From Prosapia bicincta (lineage: Eukaryota > Arthropoda > Insecta > Hemiptera > Cercopidae): DNA of 64,000 bases. The notes beneath the pieces were generated by a model. It was not told the DNA's origin. It did not search any database and saw only the letters and a list, made by a program, of their open reading frames with translations. A program made the position numbers and the translations under genes. Shown here piece after piece: positions 41,974 through 53,499 of this stretch. Each line of letters opens with the position of its first letter. Within the stretch, counting starts at the first letter, position 1. The DNA lies in NCBI GenBank assembly GCA_036971475.1, contig JBAIZL010000003.1, positions 82,710,595 to 82,774,594 of the forward strand, given 5' to 3'.

Positions 41974-44900
41974 AATGATCAAGATCCTCCAAGTGAACCT
42001 ATAGCATAGCAGGGCGGCCAGTGCTGTCGTGTGTAGGATGCTGGACAGGGGAGAGGTGGACTTGGTGCTCATCCAGGAACCATGGATTTCTGGAGGAAGA
42101 ATATGCGGGCTGGCGACATCTGGAGGTAAGTTGTTGTATGATAAGGACTCCGGTGTTCCCAGGATGTGTATCCTGGTTAGGAGGGGGTTGTGTGCTTTTG
42201 TACTAACGAACTTCTGTTGCAGGGATTTGTTAGCAGTGACAGTGGAGCTGCGGGCGGAGGGGAGAGTGAAGAGACTGAACCTGGCCACGGCATATCTTCC
42301 CTTTGACTGCGCGGGGGCTCTACCAACACAAGAGCTGAGGAGCCTGGTCGAGCACCGCGGGGCTGTGGATGAGGAGCTGCTGGTGGGGATGGATGCTAAC
42401 TCCCATCACACTTCGTGGGGAAGTACAGGTACCAACACTAGAGGTGAGGAACTTTTAGCTTATCTTAGCTCTAAGAATTTACTAGTCTTAAATCAGGGGG
42501 AAGAGCCGACGTTTGTCACTAGGGCCAGACAGGAGGTCCTGGACATTACGGTGGCATCGAACCAGATGGCTAGGTATGTACTAAATTGGTATGTGTCGGA
42601 TGAACCATCTTCTTCTGATCACAGACATATTAGGTATGATATCTCTCTAAATCCAGCCATGCTTCGCCCAACCAGGGATCCAAGAAGAACAGACTGGGAC
42701 TCCTACAGGAGGGACCTGGGTGTTCGGATTGAGGAGGCTGGATTGGAGTATGGTGGGAGGAGAGAGCTAGAAGACTCTGCCACATTGGTTGGCGAGGCTA
42801 TAATAGAATCCTTTACTGATAACTGCCCTCTCAGTGAGGGGAGGAAAGTAGGAGATCTGTCATGGTGGAACAAGAAGCTAGCCAAACTTCGGAAGACCAC
42901 CAGGAGACTCTTTAATAGAGCAAAAAAGAACGGGGAGTGGGACCTGTATAGGAAAACACTAACCGAATACAACAGGGCAATTAGAGAAGCGCGCAGGAAG
43001 TCCTGGAAGGAGTTTTGTCATGAGATTGACAAAACTCGGGAAGGGGCACGACTGTATAAAGTGATCTCTAAGGACCCAGTTAACCCGGTGGGGATGCTAA
43101 GAACCCCACTGGGAAATATAACAAAAACGGCAGGGGAAACTGGAAGAATTAATCAGAACACATTTCCCTTCCAGTACCCTGAGGAAACTTGGGGGAGCAG
43201 ACACTGAACCAGTTACCAAACTCTCCACAAGACGTGGTAAGAGGGAGGACTGGGAAGTGGCAAGGAGGATAGTAACTCCACAAAGGGTAAGATGGGCTGT
43301 TGGCACTTTTAAACCCTACAAATCTCCAGGTCCAGATGGGATCTATCCTGTGCTGCTGCAGCAGGGAATGGATATGCTGGTGCTGGTACTTACTAAATTA
43401 TACAGGCTAAGCATTGCTCTAGGGCATGTGCCGGCAGCCTGGAAATCTAGTAAGGTGGTCTTTATACCTAAGCCCACCGGTAACCAATCGGAAGGGAAAG
43501 GATACAGACCTATCACACTCATGTCCTTTGTTCTCAAGGGACTTGAAAAACTGGTTGATAGGCATATTAGGGGGGGGGGTGCTTTGGCTATCAAACCACT
43601 GCATTGGAACCAGTATGCTTACCAACCGGGGAAATCCTGCGAGGGAGCTCTCCATCAAGTGGTTGGTAGGATTGAGCAAATGATCGCTAAGAAAGGTTGT
43701 GCCATAGGTGCCTTCCTCGACATTGAAGGGGCTTTCAATAACCCCTCAGTGGAGACGATGGTAAGTGGTGCAAGACGCCATGGAGTGGATGCGACCACTT
43801 GTGGTTGGATAAGTTCCATGTTAACAAACAGAAGCATTTCTGTAGAGGTGGCAGGGGAGGTCAGAAGGGCGGAGACAAGTCTGGGCTGCGCACAGGGGGG
43901 GGGGGGTTCTCTCTCCTCTGTTGTGGTGCCTAGTGGTTGACAACCTTATTGAACTCCTGAATGAACAGGGGTACTTCTGTCTAGGATATGCGGACGACAT
44001 AGTTGTCCTGATCCTGGGCAGATTCCCTGATACAGTCCTTGAGGTAATCAGAAATCCTCTACGACTGATTGAAGAGTGGTGTAAAAAGGAGAACTTTAGG
44101 GTAAATCCAAAAAAGACTGCTCTCATTAACTTCACCAGACAGCGAAAAGATCTGACGACCAGGATGCCCCGCTTGTTTGGTGAATACCTTGAGTTTGTGG
44201 GGGAGGTGAAGTACCTGGGAGTTACTCTGGACAGGAAACTCACCTGGAACCCACATCTTGAGAGGACAGTTAACAGGGCCAAAAGGGCACTGATGACTGC
44301 GAGAAGAATGGTGGGTAAGAAATGGGGACTGAAGCCATCAATGATGCACTGGATGTATCTGAGGGTGATAAGACCTATGATTACCTATGGAGCTCTGGTG
44401 TGGTGGACAAAGGCCAACCAGGCACAGACAAGAACTAAACTGAGCTCTATCCAGAGATTGGCCTGTCTGTGCACACTGGGAGCGGTGTCTAATTAACCTA
44501 CAAGCTCTGGCAAGGCACAATCAAGTCAAGATAGGTTGGGTGCCAGGGCATAGGGGAATACTTGGAAATGAAGCCGCAGATGCGCTGGCCAGGGAGGGGT
44601 CTTCGACTCCCCTGATTGGACCGGAGCCTGCGGTAGGTATTTCCAAATCCATGGTCAGGATGACAGTGCGAAGGTGGATGGCTGAAAGACACTGTGAGCA
44701 CTGGATCAGGGCCGAAGGGATGAGACACAGTAAGCTAACCCTTAGGAAACCTTCCTTGGGGCTGCAGAAGAGTCTCATCTATCTGTCTAGGCAGGAATTA
44801 AGGATAGCCACAGGTCTACTCACGGGACACTGTGGACTAAGGAAACATTTGCATAAAATGGGTATCTACAAGGATGAACCAGTGTGCAGATTGTGCGGGC

Positions 44901-45061
44901 AGGAACTGGAGACTGCCACACACATTATTTACAGATGTGAATTACTTGCTGAGAGGCGCTTCAACCTCTTTGGTGATGGAACGGCTTTGGTGGATGCTGA
45001 AGGTAAAACTCTAGTCAGGAAACTCCTAAACCTGGTAAGAGGGAAGGGGTTATTTGACTAG
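41974..45061 (+). pseudogene. LINE copy 2 ORF2: endonuclease and RT, RNase H deleted
   Basis: The same endonuclease and RT blocks as copy 1. Lesions: a TAG stop at the tenth codon (MIKILQVNL then stop), a 2-bp loss near 43142, a twelve-G run at 43893-43904 that shifts the frame, and a deletion at about 44487 that removes most of RNase H (the DGS and SDS motifs) but keeps WMPGHRG-type sequence and the C-terminal CRLC..H..C motif. This copy cannot encode its own enzymes. Confidence 0.88.
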
Positions 45062-45163
45062 ATCAGGGAGGTAAGTACAATATACCTTAAGGTAGCAGTG
45101 CTTCGGGCAATTCAAACCCGCTCCCAAGTTAAAAAAAAAAAAAAAAAAAAATGAGTAACTGGA

Positions 45164-45722
45164 TGAAACATGATGAAATAAGCTAAGTGAGTCAAAATTC
45201 ATACACCAGGTTCATCAACAAAATAATATCTGATCTTTAATCACTTAGCATCAATGGAATGGTTATATCATATGAATTTAATGTAAAGTAACTAGGTATG
45301 AATTTGAATTCCTAGGTAAAAAAATAATGATTTGGTCCTAATATAAAGCAATTTGGCTAAAATAAAATGCAGCATTATTGGATCTTGGAAGAAATTGAAA
45401 ATGACCGACACAAAGCATAATATTTCATTTATAACGAAATTACAAAACATGTCTGGCTGTCCAGCTATGGATCGAATAAAGATAGTAGTTTAAAGGTTAT
45501 CTAGATGTTTTAAAATAAAGGACTTTGTAACTGATTGGAACACCATTGTATGTTCAAAATATAACACCTTCAAGATCTTAAAATACCAAAGGTGTTTTTG
45601 GCAAATTATCAAAAAAGGGTGAAATAAAAAAATTATCTGGCAATATAATATATACGTTTTTTACTTTATCCTAGCAGATTGGTGCTATAGAAAAAATGTC
45701 AGGACTACATTTTGAACACTGA
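45164..45722. other. AT-rich flank, no gene seen
   Basis: Continuation of the locus into which LINE copy 2 inserted; no ORF of note. Confidence 0.5.
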
Positions 45723-46043
45723 TTTAAAATCTTATTTAGAGTATTATAATTACGTGCCATTCCCAGCATTGTCACACTACTCGTTGATGCATTTCGAAAG
45801 ACCTCCATGAGTCAGAACATTTTACGAACTGTTCTTCCCTGCATGCGAACTACACCTACAACTATAAAGGTTAAATAACAAAGAGGGGTGTACTTAGATA
45901 AGATTAAAGACGATTCCCATGCAGGGAAGAACAGTTCGTAAAAAGTTCAAACACAAGGAGGTCCTCCGAAATGCCTCAACGAGTAGTGTGACAATGGTGG
46001 GAATGGTAGGTAATTATGATACTTTAAATAAGAATAAAAATCC
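45723..46043. repeat. Foldback element, about 120-bp arms
   Basis: The left arm (CCATTCCCAGCATTGTCACA, TACGAACTGTTCTTCCCTGC) is inverted at 45918-46043 (GCAGGGAAGAACAGTTCGTA, TGTGACAATGGTGGGAATGG), with a spacer of about 70 bp. Confidence 0.8.
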
Positions 46044-46330
46044 TGGCGCAAAAGTACAAAATAATATTTATTTACAATTATTGAATAAGGAATGAAAAAC
46101 AAAAATAACCAAATATATATATTTCAAATTCATTAACAATAAATTACTACATTAGCCATGATCATACTTTTTATACAAAATATATTTCAAAAATGTAATT
46201 TATAAATTTTACAAAAGATTTATATGTTATAGAAAATATTCTAAAATTAATTTACTAATAATTTAACCTTATTAAAATATAATCCTGAATAATTATTTCT
46301 TATACAGAAATTGCATAAATATATATTTAT
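45867..46330 (+). repeat. Segment repeated directly at 51013-51470
   Basis: GTTAAATAACAAAGAGG through ATAATCCTGAATAATTATTT reappears at 51013-51470 with few differences. A third, inverted part is at 46337-46530 (GACCTCCACGAGTCAGAACA..., matching the complement of 50930-51110). Confidence 0.75.
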
Positions 46331-46522
46331 ACATGGAAGTTTCGAAAGACCTCCACGAGTCAGAACATTTTACGAACTGTTCTTTCCTGCATGCGAACTA
46401 CACCCCTCTGTTATTTAACCTTTATCTTGTATCGGTTCAGCTTATTCAAAGTTCTGTCCATTGTTTAATCTATTGTATTTACTTTCAAACCATTTTATAT
46501 ATTTAAACATTACATTCGATTG

Positions 46523-46530
<8 letters not shown>

Positions 46531-46575
<45 letters not shown>
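46531..46575. repeat. (TA)n tract
   Basis: Perfect TA dinucleotide tract at the left edge of the Penelope-like copy. Confidence 0.9.
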
Positions 46576-46577
<2 letters not shown>

Positions 46578-46725
46578 TTGATATTTAACGTTATCCATTG
46601 TTTTTCCGTTGCACTGACTTTATGAAGTTAATATATTACTATTGTAAGTAATTTTATCCACCATTAAATGCAATAATTTTACCTTGAGTGATGAGGCACC
46701 TTTCGGTCAATTGACCATTGTCGAA

Positions 46726-47481
46726 TCACTGATGTTTTTCTGTTGTAGATGTTCGGTCTGTGATATTGGTGTTTGTTGATGTTACGCGCACTTTCTCTTG
46801 ATCTGTGTCTATGATGTTTCTATATAGTATGTCTTCTGTATATGTTGTTTGTAGATTCATTAAATTGTTGTGTATGTTTTTATAAATGTGGTATTTTTCT
46901 AGTGAGCTTAGTTCTATTGGGTTGTTATTTATTTCAAGTATGGTTAGGTTATTTTCGTAATTTGTTATTTCGTGTTTATGGGATATTAGGTGTGCTGCAA
47001 CATTTGATACTTTAGAATTTTTGTTTTTGAATGCTCTATAATGTTCTTCAAATCTTATTTTAAATGTTCTGGTTGTTTCTCCTATGTAAAAAGCGTTACA
47101 GTTGTTGCATGTGATTTTGTAAATTCCTGATAGGTTATGTTTTTCTGAATTTGTTTTGTGGTTTGTGTTATTAAGATATTTTATTATTTTGTTGTTTGGT
47201 TTGTATGTTGGAGTGTAGTATTCTTTGTTGTATATATTTGTTATTTTTTCTATTTTGTTATTGGTGTATTTATATTTTAGGTAGATTTTTTTATTTTCAT
47301 TATTTTCGTGTTCCGGTTGTAGTGTTGTGTTGAGGTTAGGTTTTTTTGTGAATTTATTGTATATATTTTTTATAATGTGTTTGTTGTATCCATTTTCTAT
47401 TGCTATTTTTGTAATGTTATCTAATTCTTCATTTAATTTTTGTTTGTTATCCTGTGTGTATTTTATTGCTTTATTTATCAT
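46726..47481 (-). pseudogene. PLE-1 GIY-YIG endonuclease, inverted copy
   Basis: 251 codons, open on the minus strand. GIY-YIG nuclease motifs: GIYKITCNNCNAFYIGETTR, followed by FEEHYRAF and the HLISHKHE region. The CNNC cysteine pair inside the motif is characteristic of Penelope nucleases, which nick target DNA for primed reverse transcription. It lacks the RT domain, so it is a 5'-truncated copy. Over 95 percent of residues match the plus copy. Confidence 0.8.
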
Positions 47482-47589
47482 GTTACTGTAAGTGTTAATT
47501 TTGTGTGTCCAGGGGTGGTTAGATTTGTGGTGTTGTTGGAAGTAGGTTTCCTGTATACTGTAGTTTCTATTTTATTATCATTTATATAC

Positions 47590-48204
47590 GAATTAATTAA
47601 TAAAATAAAAACGATAAAAACAAACAGCAACACAAAAATAATAAGTTATGACATAACTAACATGTACCCTAGTATCCCAATAGAAGAAACCATAGAAATA
47701 ATAAAAAACAAACTGATACACAATAACGAAAATAGAAACATAATAGATAGTATCATTACTCTAACCAAACACATATGTAACCAAAATTACTTCCAATTTA
47801 ACAATAAATATTATAAACAAACAACTGGACTCCCCATGGGTTCACCCATATCATCTGTCATGTCAGAAATATATTTACAACACTTTGAACAAATAATAAT
47901 TAAACCTATAATAAACACACGCAATATTTCACTATGGACAAGATATGTAGACGATATACTTGTAATATACCAACCTACCATTCACAACAAACACATCATA
48001 ATATTAAACAAACTAAATACATACAACGAAAACATACAATTCACCGTTGAAACAGAAACAAATAGAACAATCAACTTCCTCGACATCACTTTAAATATAA
48101 ATGATAATAAAATAGAAACTACAGTATACAGGAAACCTACTTCCAACAACACCACAAATCTAACCACCCCTGGACACACAAAATTAACACTTACAGTAAC
48201 ATGA
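47590..48204 (+). pseudogene. PLE-1 reverse transcriptase, C-terminal two thirds
   Basis: RT motifs: SYDITNMYPSIPI (motif A), TTGLPMGSPISSVMSEIYL (motif B) and WTRYVDDILVIY (motif C, catalytic DD), then NFLDITLN and YRKPTSNN. The N-terminal RT region is missing because of the inverted junction near 47588. A frameshift near 48157 separates it from the GIY-YIG frame; the SNHPWTHK-type linker is found in another frame. The same frame break occurs in the inverted copy, so it predates the duplication. Confidence 0.82.
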
Positions 48205-48863
48205 TAAATAAAGCAATAAAATACACACAGGATAACAAACAAAAATTAAATGAAGAATTAGATAACATTACAAAAATAGCAATAGAAAATGGATACAACA
48301 AACACATTATAAAAAATATATACAATAAATTCACAAAAAAACCTAACCTCAACACAACACTACAACCGGAACACGAAAATAATGAAAATAAAAAAATCTA
48401 CCTAAAATATAAATACACCAATAACAAAATAGAAAAAATAACAAATATATACAACAAAGAATACTACACTCCAACATACAAACCAAACAACAAAATAATA
48501 AAATATCTTAATAACACAAACCACAAAACAAATTCAGAAAAACATAACCTATCAGGAATTTACAAAATCACATGCAACAACTGTAACGCTTTTTACATAG
48601 GAGAAACAACCAGAACATTTAAAATAAGATTTGAAGAACATTATAGAGCATTCAAAAACAAAAATTCTAAAGTATCAAATATTGCAGCACACCTAATATC
48701 CCATAAACACGAAATAACAAATTACGAAAATAACCTAACCATACTTGAAATAAATAACAACCCAATAGAACTAAACTCACTAGAAAAATACCACATTTAT
48801 AAAAAACATACACAACAATTTAATGAATCTACAAACAACATATACAGAAGACATACTATATAG
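48201..48863 (+). pseudogene. PLE-1 GIY-YIG endonuclease, plus copy
   Basis: 220 codons: the same nuclease motif (GIYKITCNNCNAFYIGETTR) and C-terminal helices as the inverted copy. A frameshift near 48805 (YHIYKKHTQQFNES here, YHIYKNIHNNLMNL in the other copy) truncates the last about 50 residues. Functions with the RT in target-primed insertion, but this copy is defective. Confidence 0.82.
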
Positions 48864-49047
48864 AAACATCATAGACACAGATCAAGAGAAAACGTCAACA
48901 AACACCAATATCACAGACCGAACATCTACAACAGAAAAACATCAGTGATTCGACAATGGTCAATTGACCGAAAGGTGCCTCATCACTCAAGGTAAAATTA
49001 TTGCATTTAATGGTGGATAAAATTACTTACAATAGTAATATATTAAC

Positions 49048-49051
<4 letters not shown>

Positions 49052-49112
<61 letters not shown>
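49052..49112. repeat. (TA)n tract
   Basis: TA dinucleotides directly after the PLE-1 terminus. Confidence 0.9.
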
Positions 49113-49132
49113 GAAGTTATTCATATTACTTG

Positions 49133-49330
49133 TAAATAATTTTTTTCCACCACTAAGCGCAATAATTTTACCTTGTGTGATGAGGCACCTTTCGGTCACT
49201 AGAACATTGTCGAATCACTGATGACGACAAGTGAGCGAAAGGTGCATCACACAAGGTAAAATTATTGCACTTAGTGGTGGATAAAGGTATTTACAATAGT
49301 AAAATATCAATTTCATAAAGTCAGTGCAAC
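49133..49330. repeat. PLE-1 termini in inverted pair
   Basis: TTTTTTCCACCACTAAGCGCA...ACCTTGTGTGATGAGGCACC is followed by its inverted counterpart GGTGCATCACACAAGGT...TGCACTTAGTGGTGGATAA. Confidence 0.75.
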
Positions 49331-49369
49331 GGAAAAATAATGGACAACGTAAAATAAATATATATTGTG

Positions 49370-49615
49370 TCACATTCATATTTAATTTCATACACTTCAT
49401 TTTTATTATCTTCATTTATATTTGTATTTAGTTTATTTTCAAGAGTGTTTGATGTACTCATTGCAGTCCTAACTTTGTGTTTCTTTAAAAATCTAGATAT
49501 CTTATATATTTCTTTACCCATAAATTCAAACTTTGCCCACCTTTGTTCCTCATTTACGGTTTCTTGTTTTCTATTGTTTTTATTATTCTTTTTCCTAATT
49601 TTCTTATTAGTGTGT
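49370..49615 (-). pseudogene. Penelope nuclease-proximal fragment
   Basis: The minus-strand peptide EIYKISRFLKKHKVRTAMST then SNTLENKL and VYEIKYECDT resembles the linker just before the GIY-YIG domain of Penelope proteins (…LKKHNI..STSN..…VY.I.C). Broken, with no complete domain. Confidence 0.5.
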
Positions 49616-49740
49616 TCATTAGAAAATTAATAAAAAAGAATTAAAACAATACAAAATAAGAACTAAATACAAATATAAATGAAGATAATAAATATGATAA
49701 AAATGGAGTGTATGAAATTAAATATCAATGTAACGTTATA

Positions 49741-49930
49741 TATATATGAAGTTAATATATTACTATTGTAAGTAATAAATTGTCAGTGATTCGACAATGG
49801 TCAACTGACCGAAAGGAGCCTCATCACACAAGGTAATATCATTGCACTAAATGGTGGATAAAATTACTTACAATAGTAATATATTAACTTCATAAAGTCA
49901 GTGCAACGGAAAAACAATGGATAACATTAT
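49741..49930. repeat. PLE-1 terminus, solo
   Basis: ATGAAGTTAATATATTACTATTG ... GATTCGACAATGGTCAACTG ... AATGGTGGATAAAATTACTT; similar short end both sides. Confidence 0.7.
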
Positions 49931-49934
49931 ATAT

Positions 49935-50345
49935 GTAGGTTGGTTTTGGTTGGTAAAGATTATTTAGATTTTTTGAACTAAGAGACTGACAGACTTACCT
50001 TGGTAAAACTCCACTCTGTAGTGTTGAAATAGAAACACATAAAAGCACTTAACCAATGATATATTTCAACCACATAGTGGTCTTTGCCAATCAAAGAGAA
50101 AACACAAAAAGAAATATGAGAGAATGAAATAAAATAAATATAAGTTGTAATCACAGATTGTGTAGAAATCAGATGTCAGAGATTAAAGATATATGTATTG
50201 TTTCCTTGAGCATATGAGTGATTATAGTTTATATAAGTCTGTCAGGGGAAAAGAGATTGGAGACGTCTGATGAGGCTATTAGGAAAAAAAGTGAATGGAT
50301 TTATCTGATGTTGAGGTTAGGGGATTCTCTGGACTTGGTTTTGCA
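49935..50345 (-). repeat. PLE-2 3' end, truncated, minus orientation
   Basis: Begins GGTTGGTTTTGGTTGGTAAA, includes the ACCACATAGTGGTC stem and runs to AAAAAAAGTGAATGGATTTA-TCTGATGTTGAGGTTAGGGG, the complement of the PLE-2 3' coding end at 61470-61500. Confidence 0.8.
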
Positions 50346-50428
50346 CTTAGTGGTGGATAAAGGTATTTACAATAGTAATATATAAATTTCGTAATGTCAG
50401 TGCAACGGAAAAATAATGGACAACGTAA

Positions 50429-50430
<2 letters not shown>

Positions 50431-50501
<71 letters not shown>

Positions 50502-50644
50502 TTAGTTTTGGTTGGTAAAGATTATTTAGATTTTTTGGACTAGGAGACTGACAGACTTACCTTGGTAAGAGTCCACTCTGTAGTCTTGAAATAGAAACAC
50601 ATAAAAGCACTTAAACAATGATATATTTCAACCACACAATGGTC

Positions 50645-50698
<54 letters not shown>
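50431..50698. repeat. Two (TA)n tracts around a PLE-2 end fragment
   Basis: TA tracts at 50431-50498 and 50646-50698 bracket 50499-50645, another copy of GGTTAGTTTTGGTTGGTAAA...ATATTTCAACCACACAATGG. Confidence 0.85.
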
Positions 50699-50700
<2 letters not shown>

Positions 50701-51012
50701 CAAACTGGTAGAAAATTCAAAATTAGGTATACAAATATGAGAAAAATTATTCTAATTTTACTTTCATTTTATAGAAGAGGGACACATGCCAAAGGAAATT
50801 GAAAAAGTGATGAAGCCAATAAAATATGAAAATAAAGGGAAAACGCCTTAATATTATTGAAAATCTGAAAATACAGAAAGCCCAATTGAAAAATTCAACA
50901 ATAACAAATGAATGAATACAGAATCAATCGAATGTAATGTTTACAAATTTAAAATGATTTTAAAATAGATACAATAGACAGGACTTTGAACAAGCTGAAC
51001 CGATATAAAATA

Positions 51013-51470
51013 AAGGTTAAATAACAAAGAGGGTACTTAGATAAGATTAAAGACGATGCAGGGAAGAACAGTTCGTAAAAAGTTCAAACACAAGGAGGTC
51101 CTCCGAAACGCCTCAACGAGTAGTGTGACAATGGTGGGAATGGTAGGTAATTATGATACTCTAAATAAGATTAAAAATCCTGGCGGAAAAGTAGAAAATA
51201 ATATTATTTGCAATTATTGAATAAGGAATAAAATACAACAATAACAACCAAATATATATATATTTCAAATTCATTAACAATTAATTAATACATTAGCCAT
51301 GAACATACTTCTTATACAAAACATATTTCAAAAATGTAATTTGTTAATTTTACAAAAGATTTATATGTTATAGAAAATATTCTAAAATTAATTTATTAAT
51401 AATTTAACCTTATTAAATTATAATCCTGAATAATTATTTTTAATACAGAAATTGTATAAATATATTGTAA
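51013..51470 (+). repeat. Second copy of the 45867-46330 segment
   Basis: Direct repeat with small differences; it includes the GCAGGGAAGAACAGTTCGTA foldback arm. Confidence 0.75.
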
Positions 51471-52140
51471 TTCTCTCCCTTTCTTTTATTATAAATATAA
51501 ATATAATTTGTTTAATTTCTATGTGTATTATAGTACAATTTTACAGACAACTGAAAACAAAAATAATCAACAATATTTAAACAAATTGTAAATCTTTAAT
51601 TAAAACAAAGAATTTGTTTATCTGTATATGTGTATTTATAATTCAGAATAATAAAAAAATAATTAACAAATTAAAAATATAATAAATTAATAATTTTAAA
51701 AAAGAATGTGTTTTCTTGGGTGTATTTATCATTCAAAATAATCAACAACAATATTGTTTAAATAAATGCGGTTAATTTGCAAGTCAGGTATTTTCATGTT
51801 TTTGTTATAGTGGCGGCTAATGATATGTTTGCCTGTTTAAATAAATAGTTGTACCTGACTCGCAAATCAATCTCATTTATTTAAACAATAGGCTCTGCGA
51901 GTGTAAACATGATTAAAAACAACAATATTTTTCAAACATAAATCTATAATTAAAAAAATTGTTTACCTGTATTTATTATTTAAAATAATAACAAAATAAT
52001 CAACAAAATATTTTTCAAAAAGTAAATCTATAATTAGACAAAAATTAATTTTATTTTTATGTGAGTAAGCATACTCATAATATTTATAACCATAAATAAT
52101 AGCAAGCACATGATGCCAGTAAATAATTTATTGAAAGTCT
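51471..52140. repeat. AT-rich DNA with a small foldback
   Basis: TTGTTTAAATAAATG.GGTTAATTTGC..GTCAGGTA at about 51752-51796 is inverted at 51851-51889. No gene seen in the remainder. Confidence 0.55.
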
Positions 52141-52199
52141 TAGGAAAGCAATATAAATACTTCTATAGACGAGCTGAAAGGGATATAAGCAAACTAAAC

Positions 52200-52800
52200 T
52201 AAACTTCTAGAATAAAATTCGGAAATGAAATATTTCACTAATTTACTAAAGGACTAAGGCAAGGATGTTGGTCATTGTCAATATCTATAAACACGAAGCT
52301 CTGAGACAGTGAAAAATAAAATGCAGCAGGTTGGGGGTGCATACTATTATAACAACTTCCATTATGGAGGCCAAATAAATCGATCAAGAGAAGAAAAACA
52401 CAGAGTATATAGCCAGGAAAATAAGAAGAAAACAGAGCATACAATTGTAGGCTAATCTGAAAAAACAAAGTAGTTATGTATATGAGAAGAATGTCATAAA
52501 ATAACTTACATTTTGAAAATAAAATAATTATGAAGTGCAAAATGCTCATATCTTGGTATAAAACCGTCAATTACTGGATAAATCAAACAAAGTATTGCTA
52601 ATAGATTAAAAAATGAAAAAGAGATTACTAGAGGTCTAAGTTTAATATTTTAGCAAACAAATAGAGCAAAAAACTGCATAACAATGTTAAAATAATAATA
52701 AAGTACGGATCCTAGGTTTGGGAACTAAGAAGAGAAAAACTAATATGGTACCAACTGAAACAGATTTCTCCTAGAGATTGTCAAGAAAATCAAGAAGAAA
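52200..52800 (+). pseudogene. Non-LTR reverse transcriptase relic
   Basis: In one plus-strand frame TTTACTAAAGGACTAAGGCA-AGGATG gives FTKGLRQGC followed shortly by SLS, the G.RQGC.LSP motif of RTE/CR1-like reverse transcriptases. Surrounding frames are full of stops, so this is an old relic. Extent is approximate. Confidence 0.35.
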
Positions 52801-53249
52801 AAAAGAGCAAGAAAAGAAGAAACTTCTTTAATTTCAATCAAGAAAGATTATTGTATCCAATAAATATTTTTCCAGTGCTAATTTCTTCAATTTTTAAATG
52901 CCATAATTTTTTTTAAAATTATTCCAAAATTTATAAAAACAAAAATTAGATTCCTTGATATACCTTGAAACTGAAACACTAGTTTTTATTTAATTCCTTT
53001 GTGTCATATTGATTACACTCTTGATACATTAAAAGACTACATCATTGAAATAGACAATTTAAAAGATTCTAATAGAAAATTCCACTCCGCAAAAGACACA
53101 AACAACAAATTTATTAAATATAGAATTTATAAATTAAATTCACTGTATATTCAACATACAATGCATTTATATGCCATATCTTCAACGAATAATGAAACAT
53201 ATAAGATTGGGTAGGAATTATAAAATGGGTTTTAAATACCAAAATATAT
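52801..53249. other. AT-rich DNA, no gene seen
   Basis: The 71-codon plus-strand frame here has no recognisable feature. Confidence 0.45.
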
Positions 53250-53254
53250 TATTT

Positions 53255-53490
53255 AATCACTTACAACTTTTTTAAAAAAATGTTTTAACTTGCCTATAGT
53301 AGCACTTACTTTTTTTGTTGAGGACGGCCGTTTCGGGAGATGTGTCCCTTTGTCAACTCAGACCGTAACTCGCCTGGGTTACGGTCTGAGTTGACAAAGG
53401 GACACATCTCCCGAAACGGCCGTCCTCAACAAAAAAAAGTAAGTGCTACTATAGGCAAGTTAAAACATTTTTTTAAAAAAGTTGTAAGTG
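53255..53490. repeat. Long near-perfect palindrome with ribozyme-like motif in each arm
   Basis: The arm TAATCACTTACAACTTTTTT...GGTCTGAGTTGACAAAG is mirrored about a short centre near 53369 (AACTCGCCTGGGTT). Each arm carries TTGACAAAGGGA-loop-TCCCGAAACGGCCGTC, the Penelope-type hammerhead-like arrangement. Confidence 0.85.
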
Positions 53491-53499
53491 ATTACTAGT

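Larger units (their letters stand above)
40308..45150 (+). mobile_element. LINE copy 2 (same family), outside Maverick
   Basis: Starts CCCGGCAAGCTGGCCTGAGC, ends in poly(A) (45131-45150), and is flanked by a 13-bp target duplication ATGAGTAACTGGA (40295-40307 and 45151-45163). Nearly identical to copy 1 but retains ORF1 and has lost about 530 bp of the RNase H region. Together the copies imply a parental element of about 5.4 kb. Confidence 0.92.
46612..49053. mobile_element. Penelope-like element 1, head-to-head inverted copy
   Basis: The plus-strand copy (from about 47588) carries RT then GIY-YIG. The sequence 48105-48990 is present inverted at about 46680-47587, so a partial minus-strand copy is joined head-to-head. 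The two ends carry the same terminal motif (TTATCCACCATTAA.TGCAAT, CTCAAGGTAAAATTATTGCA) and abut (TA)n tracts. Partial inverted copies are typical of Penelope-like elements. Confidence 0.85.

Noticed and set aside
46660..46740. Hammerhead in PLE-1 termini (GTGATGAGG...GAATCAC)
   Set aside because: The first core base is wrong and the GTGA/TCAC pairing would occupy core residues; not convincing.
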